From Candidatus Thermochlorobacteriaceae bacterium (GTDB lineage Bacteria; Bacteroidota; Chlorobiia; Chlorobiales; Thermochlorobacteraceae): 64,000 nt of DNA. Of this stretch, positions 60,235 to 64,000 are shown piece after piece (within the stretch, counting starts at the first letter, position 1; every line of letters starts with the position of its first letter). A program made the position numbers and the translations under genes. The stretch covers positions 62,001-126,000 of the forward strand of contig JAJUFC010000004.1 in NCBI GenBank assembly GCA_029263855.1, in the 5' to 3' direction. The notes beneath the pieces were generated by a model, which made no database searches, was not told the DNA's origin, and worked only from the letters and a program-made list of their open reading frames with translations.

Positions 60235-62316
60235 TTAAAATCTCGCCCGAAGCCCCAGACCAAATATGCTCGGCGAGTTGGTGTTGAATTGGTCGTTGTC
60301 CGTCCCGATGCTTTCTACGCCGTCTCGATAAAGATTCGCAAAGCGCGCCGCAAGTTCGACTTGCTTGAAGAGTTGATAGCGCAAGTTGAGCAAAAGCCGC
60401 CGCCCCGTTCCGAAGTGCGCGTAAATGGTGGCTAAAAGCGGCAGGTCATATTCGTAAGCATAAATGGCGGCATCGAAGGTGTCAACTTGAAAAACGGCAA
60501 CACGCGCATCAAGCGAAAGCCGATTTTGAAATGCGTCGATATTCGCCTCTTGATAAATCAGCCAGCCGTTAAACGCTTCTTTCCCGCTCACGAAGGTTTT
60601 TTCCACTTGTTTGTATTCCAAGCGCGTGCGCAGTCGCAGTTGTGGCGAGACTTGATAAACGAAATCCGTCCGCACCCGTGAAAGCGCGACTGGCACTGCG
60701 ATTCGATATTCGCGATTGAAATTATCAATCTGCGTGAGCGCATCTTCGGTGTATTTGCGCTGAACGAGCGGCTCGATGAGCAAATGACGTGCAGGCTTGT
60801 AGGAGAGTTGAAAAAGCAAATCGTCGCCCGACCATGGAAGCACCGTGCTGGCGTTAATGAACGGAATGCGAAACACGTCGTAGTAGCCGCGCACAGAAAC
60901 TTTTTCACTCAACTTCATTTGCACACCAAAATAAATCCCTTCTTCGTTTCGCGCTTGTGAGCCGCGTTCCGCAAAGGCGTTGGCATAAGGCGAATAAAAG
61001 GCTTGTGAATACTTGCGCGCAAGCAAGACGGTCTTGATGCGCTTCTGAAATTTGCCTTCAACGCCCACGATGAACGAGGTTGCCTCTTGTTGAACGGAAC
61101 GCGCAACTTCTCCGAAGAGCGTGAAATCATACAGCGAAAAATCCCAATTCGTAGAGGCGACCATAATGCGCGAGCCGTTGAAGCGAAACGCATTGGCAAT
61201 CGTTGGCGCAGGTTGAAAGGGTAATGAAAATTCGGACTCGTAGAGCGTTGCGCCAAATTTGAAAAAGGTTTGCGCCGTTCCAAACGCATAACTTGCATGC
61301 CCGCCGAGGGTCGTTTGACCGACGCTGTTTCTTCGGTTTAATTCCGTTTCGGTGCGATGCAGTCCTGAAAAGTCAATGCTGGTGAAGACGCTGTCGTTTG
61401 TCGTCGCCGAAAGGCGATTGTTGGAGTAGAACAAGGTGGTCGTTAGGTCGCCGAATTTGAGTTCAGCCGCGACGCCGCGAAAGAAGTTTTGCTCGATGGT
61501 TGAAGCGTATAGCCTGACGGGATTTCGCGACACGCGAGCAGTTGTAACGGCTTCGGCACTTTTGAAGAACGCTCGCCCGCTGTTGATGGCGAGCCCTTGT
61601 CCAAACGAGAGGTTATAGTCGCCAATCACAAGTGATTTCAAATTGTAAATATCCCGCACCTGAAAACTGGCGGAATAAAAATCGATCAAATTTGGTTCGC
61701 CAACATCTTTTTCGGTGAGTGCAGACACAGCAAAGTTTTCGGAGAGAAAGGCTTGAACGCGATTGTAGGCTTTGAACGAAGAGCCTTGATAGCGACCATT
61801 CAAAATGCCTTGTCGAGCGGGCGATTCAAAGCCGCTACGCGCGAGATACTCAACGCGCAGTTGCTCGCCGAGCATGCCATTTTTGTAATCGCTGATAAAA
61901 GATGGCTCAAACGGATTGCGATAGAGCTTTGCATCGCCGACGGTTACGAAGTTTTCAATCAAACGATAAGTGTCTTCGTCCAAAATCTCGCGCAACGATT
62001 CAACACTCGTAATGAGGTTGACTTCTTTGCGATACGATAAAATGCGCTTTGCGTCCGCCGCCGTAAGAAACGGGATTGACAGCAGGCGCGAAAAATCGGC
62101 GGTGTTGAGGTTGACTTTTTGTCGACGCAAGTAGTTGAATTGCTCCAAGAGTTCGCTGTTGCCGCTTTGTTCGTCGGAAAGGTCTAACAGGCGGTCGAGG
62201 GTTTGCGTGGGAATGTCATCGTCCGCCTCTTGCGCGAAGAGGACTGTGGCATTGATTGAGACAATCAGCATCGCGAGCGATAGCACAGAGAGCGCAGAGG
62301 CGTGGGCGTTTTTCAT
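60235..62316 (-). CDS. Helix-hairpin-helix plus outer-membrane beta-barrel protein
   Basis: About 693 residues. From ATG 62316 a signal peptide (about 1-28) is followed by a ComEA-like helix-hairpin-helix segment (about 60-130: VNLNTADFSRLLSIPFLTAADAKRILSYRK, then a second VESLREIL). The rest has the alternating strands of an outer-membrane barrel (RLRTRLEYKQVEKTFV, LLLNLRYQLFKQVELAARF) and ends in the aromatic-type final strand GLGLRARF. HhH domains usually bind DNA, and ComEA binds incoming DNA in competence; here they sit before a barrel, a plan known from Bacteroidota-type proteins whose function I cannot name. The start at 62370 is rejected since it would bury the signal. Confidence 0.8.
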   Translation of the reverse strand: MKNAHASALSVLSLAMLIVSINATVLFAQEADDDIPTQTLDRLLDLSDEQSGNSELLEQFNYLRRQKVNLNTADFSRLLSIPFLTAADAKRILSYRKEVNLITSVESLREILDEDTYRLIENFVTVGDAKLYRNPFEPSFISDYKNGMLGEQLRVEYLARSGFESPARQGILNGRYQGSSFKAYNRVQAFLSENFAVSALTEKDVGEPNLIDFYSASFQVRDIYNLKSLVIGDYNLSFGQGLAINSGRAFFKSAEAVTTARVSRNPVRLYASTIEQNFFRGVAAELKFGDLTTTLFYSNNRLSATTNDSVFTSIDFSGLHRTETELNRRNSVGQTTLGGHASYAFGTAQTFFKFGATLYESEFSLPFQPAPTIANAFRFNGSRIMVASTNWDFSLYDFTLFGEVARSVQQEATSFIVGVEGKFQKRIKTVLLARKYSQAFYSPYANAFAERGSQARNEEGIYFGVQMKLSEKVSVRGYYDVFRIPFINASTVLPWSGDDLLFQLSYKPARHLLIEPLVQRKYTEDALTQIDNFNREYRIAVPVALSRVRTDFVYQVSPQLRLRTRLEYKQVEKTFVSGKEAFNGWLIYQEANIDAFQNRLSLDARVAVFQVDTFDAAIYAYEYDLPLLATIYAHFGTGRRLLLNLRYQLFKQVELAARFANLYRDGVESIGTDNDQFNTNSPSIFGLGLRARF

Positions 62317-62414
62317 CGGCGAACTTTTGAGGTTTGGGATTGTTAAGAAATCGTTATCTTCCGCGAGCATTCACTTTGGAAGATAACTTTTTCCACATTA
62401 ACGAACCGCTGACA

Positions 62415-63722
62415 ATGAGACTGCAAGAATCTGTGCAATTCGTCACGGCGAAATTGCCTGAAGTTTTTTCTTCGCACCGCGCTGACGTAATGACGACCGA
62501 ATCGGTCAAATTTATCACCGCACTTGGGGAAGTTGCTCGTGCATGTGCGCCGCCTGCACATCTTCAATCGTCAATCCAATCGGTGCATGATGCATTGATG
62601 TCGGCTTGTCAAGCCTTGCCAGAGCGGGTGCAACAAGTGTGTAATTACACGCTGTTAGACACGTTCAACTCAAGCCTTTGGACATTGCACCGCAAAGCCC
62701 TGCAGAGCAAATCGGAAGAGCACATCAACGCTACGATTACCTACCGATTTCTTTACGAGCAAAGGGTTGCGGGAATGTCGATTCTGCTCGATATGGTTGC
62801 TGATGTTGAAAAAACATCGGTGCGAGTTGGCGAAATCGTAGAAAAGCTAACCTTGCTTAAAGAAGATTTTGCGGCGTTCGATGAAGAACTTATTTGGCAT
62901 CACGCAATTTACGGTGAGAGCGTCGCCACGCTTCGGTGGCAATTTGCAGATATGAATTTTTGGCTTGCCAACGTTGATGCGTGGAAACAGCGCGTTGGAG
63001 AAGTTGAGCCGCGCTTGAAGTGGAAGGCGTCGATTGAAAAACAGCGGTTCAAAAAATTTTTGCTCTCGCGAAAGTCACCGAAGTTCAAGATTCCGTTTTT
63101 TGTTGCGCCAAGCGTGATGAAGCCAATTCCTGAAAATGAGATGCTCTCTGAAATCGAGCAGTATGAACATGCGCTGTTCAATCACAAAACGCCGAAGCCC
63201 TTGCCTGAATTTGGTGGCGCGTCGGTTTATGCGCACTATGCGTTTTCTTGCTTGGAGCAAAATCAACCCATGAAAGCACTTGCGGCATTTCGCAAAAATG
63301 CGATGCTTCAACTCAAAAATCCCGACGCATGGCTGAATTTGGGTGTTGGAAACTTTTTGGCGGGCACGCTTCACCGCGCTAAATTTTGCTTTGAAAAAGC
63401 CTACGCGCTGCGCGACGACATTTTCACCGTCAACGATTTAGCCGTCGCCTTCGCCTCGCTTGGCATGCGCGACAAGGCAAGGTCGCTCTGGAGCAAGCAT
63501 CTCAAAAATGAAGCGGCGATTGAACCCACCTATAACATCGCAACACTCTTGCTTGCAGAAAACAACTTGCTCGAGGCAGGCAAGCTCTTTGAATGGTGCG
63601 GCGCGCACGACAAAACACACGGAGAGACAGCGTTCAACATGGCGATTGTGATGGAACGCGAAGCCAAAGATTTTTTAGCAGAACGTTATTTCGCGTTAGC
63701 CGCAAAACTGGGCGTCAAGTAA
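62415..63722 (+). CDS. TPR-containing protein, function unknown
   Basis: 435 residues. The first 270 are helical with no recognised domain. The last 150 hold TPR-type repeats (PDAWLNLGVGNFLAGTLHRAKFCFEKAYAL, ETAFNMAIVMEREAKDFLAERYFALAAKLG). No signal peptide, so cytoplasmic. ATG 62415 starts it; TTTG (62333) and TATCTTCC (62355), 18 bases apart, are a weak promoter match. It is divergent from the beta-barrel gene. Confidence 0.72.
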   Translation: MRLQESVQFVTAKLPEVFSSHRADVMTTESVKFITALGEVARACAPPAHLQSSIQSVHDALMSACQALPERVQQVCNYTLLDTFNSSLWTLHRKALQSKSEEHINATITYRFLYEQRVAGMSILLDMVADVEKTSVRVGEIVEKLTLLKEDFAAFDEELIWHHAIYGESVATLRWQFADMNFWLANVDAWKQRVGEVEPRLKWKASIEKQRFKKFLLSRKSPKFKIPFFVAPSVMKPIPENEMLSEIEQYEHALFNHKTPKPLPEFGGASVYAHYAFSCLEQNQPMKALAAFRKNAMLQLKNPDAWLNLGVGNFLAGTLHRAKFCFEKAYALRDDIFTVNDLAVAFASLGMRDKARSLWSKHLKNEAAIEPTYNIATLLLAENNLLEAGKLFEWCGAHDKTHGETAFNMAIVMEREAKDFLAERYFALAAKLGVK

Positions 63723-63735
63723 GTTGGCTGATACA

Positions 63736-63766
63736 AACAAAAAAGCCTGCCGTAGCGACAGGCTTT
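63736..63766 (-). terminator. Terminator of the HU gene
   Basis: AAAGCCTG (63742-63749) pairs with CAGGCTTT (63759-63766), and on the minus strand T's follow (complement of the A-run 63739-63744). Confidence 0.85.
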
Positions 63767-63808
63767 GCGAGATTTTCACACAATCGTAAGCGATGCTTCT
63801 CTCAACGC

Positions 63809-64000
63809 TTACTTATTGACTGCATTTTTGAGTGCGGCTCCAGGCTTGAAGCGTGCGACTTTTTTCGCCTTGATTTTGAGCACTGCACCAGTTTTCGGGT
63901 TGCGTCCCGTGCGTGCGGCGCGCTTGCCCACGCTGAACGTCCCGAAACCAATCAAGGTAACAGGCTGACCTTTTTTGAGCGATGCCGTAACGCCACTAAT
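63809..64000 (-). CDS. HU-family DNA-binding protein, 5'-truncated by window
   Basis: The last 63 residues of a nucleoid-associated HU/IHF-type protein; the N-terminal part lies beyond the window edge. Diagnostic are [25 protein letters not shown], the beta-arm that wraps DNA, and the helical end [19 protein letters not shown] dimers bend and compact DNA. No in-frame stop occurs up to base 64000. A terminator follows at 63736-63766. Confidence 0.93.
   Translation of the reverse strand: MSGVTASLKKGQPVTLIGFGTFSVGKRAARTGRNPKTGAVLKIKAKKVARFKPGAALKNAVNK

Overview
The window looks like a chromosomal segment from a phototrophic member of the Chlorobiota, of the Chloroherpeton/Thermochlorobacter kind. 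The main evidence is a bacteriochlorophyll synthase (BchG, 41875-42867, minus strand), a DUF5723-type outer-membrane protein, many tetratricopeptide (TPR) and lipoprotein genes, and several promoter-like sites of the Bacteroidota/Chlorobiota form TTG-N17..22-TAnnTTTG. Type-2 NADH dehydrogenase, a Rieske protein and a family-5 solute-binding lipoprotein would fit a flexible, partly heterotrophic phototroph. This placement is inference; no rRNA gene is present. I see no CRISPR array, prophage or complete insertion sequence.

Layout. 1-5236: a reporter-domain histidine kinase (5' end outside the window) and a NarL-type response regulator, separated by a more A+T-rich block of secreted genes (ricin-type lectin, exported proteins, a lipoprotein and one frameshifted gene) with its own promoter and two identical 20-bp palindromes. 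5237-14114: leucine-type dehydrogenase, tRNA-Gln, rlmN, adk, a flavin oxidase-family protein, a peptide-binding lipoprotein and a minus-strand operon of membrane stress-type proteins ending in a WD40 protein. 14257-19530: Rieske protein, PilJ-type sensor kinase, double-receiver regulator, TPR diguanylate cyclase and RlpA. 19604-26070: bioY, an A-type Fe-S carrier, a coiled-coil lipoprotein, then SulP transporter, exported beta-carbonic anhydrase, bestrophin channel and an MFS transporter.

26074-37294: M28 peptidase, PAS protein, a possible small RNA, pyrD, TPR proteins, dapF, rsmB, an ATP-grasp ligase and a BON protein. 37463-46077: Ppx/GppA phosphatase, NDH-2, DUF5723 protein, bchG, GNAT, DUF2237, hisD and a LiaF-like membrane protein. 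46127-53131: a HEAT-cyclophilin fusion, a second WD40 protein preceded by the third palindrome copy, gpsA-plsY (phospholipid synthesis) and a long adaptor-like protein with repeated short motifs. 53309-60226: a TolC/MacA/ABC efflux operon with an Rpn-like nuclease gene lodged between ATPase and permeases. 60235-64000: a helix-hairpin-helix beta-barrel protein, a TPR protein and the 3' part of a HU gene.

Most housekeeping genes stand alone or in pairs, with adk and plsY-gpsA coupled to neighbours by ATGA overlaps. The strongest multi-gene hypotheses are the SulP / exported carbonic anhydrase / bestrophin set as a bicarbonate-handling module, and the two-component system flanking a lectin cluster, whose promoter carries palindromes that recur with the same geometry upstream of a distant WD40 gene.
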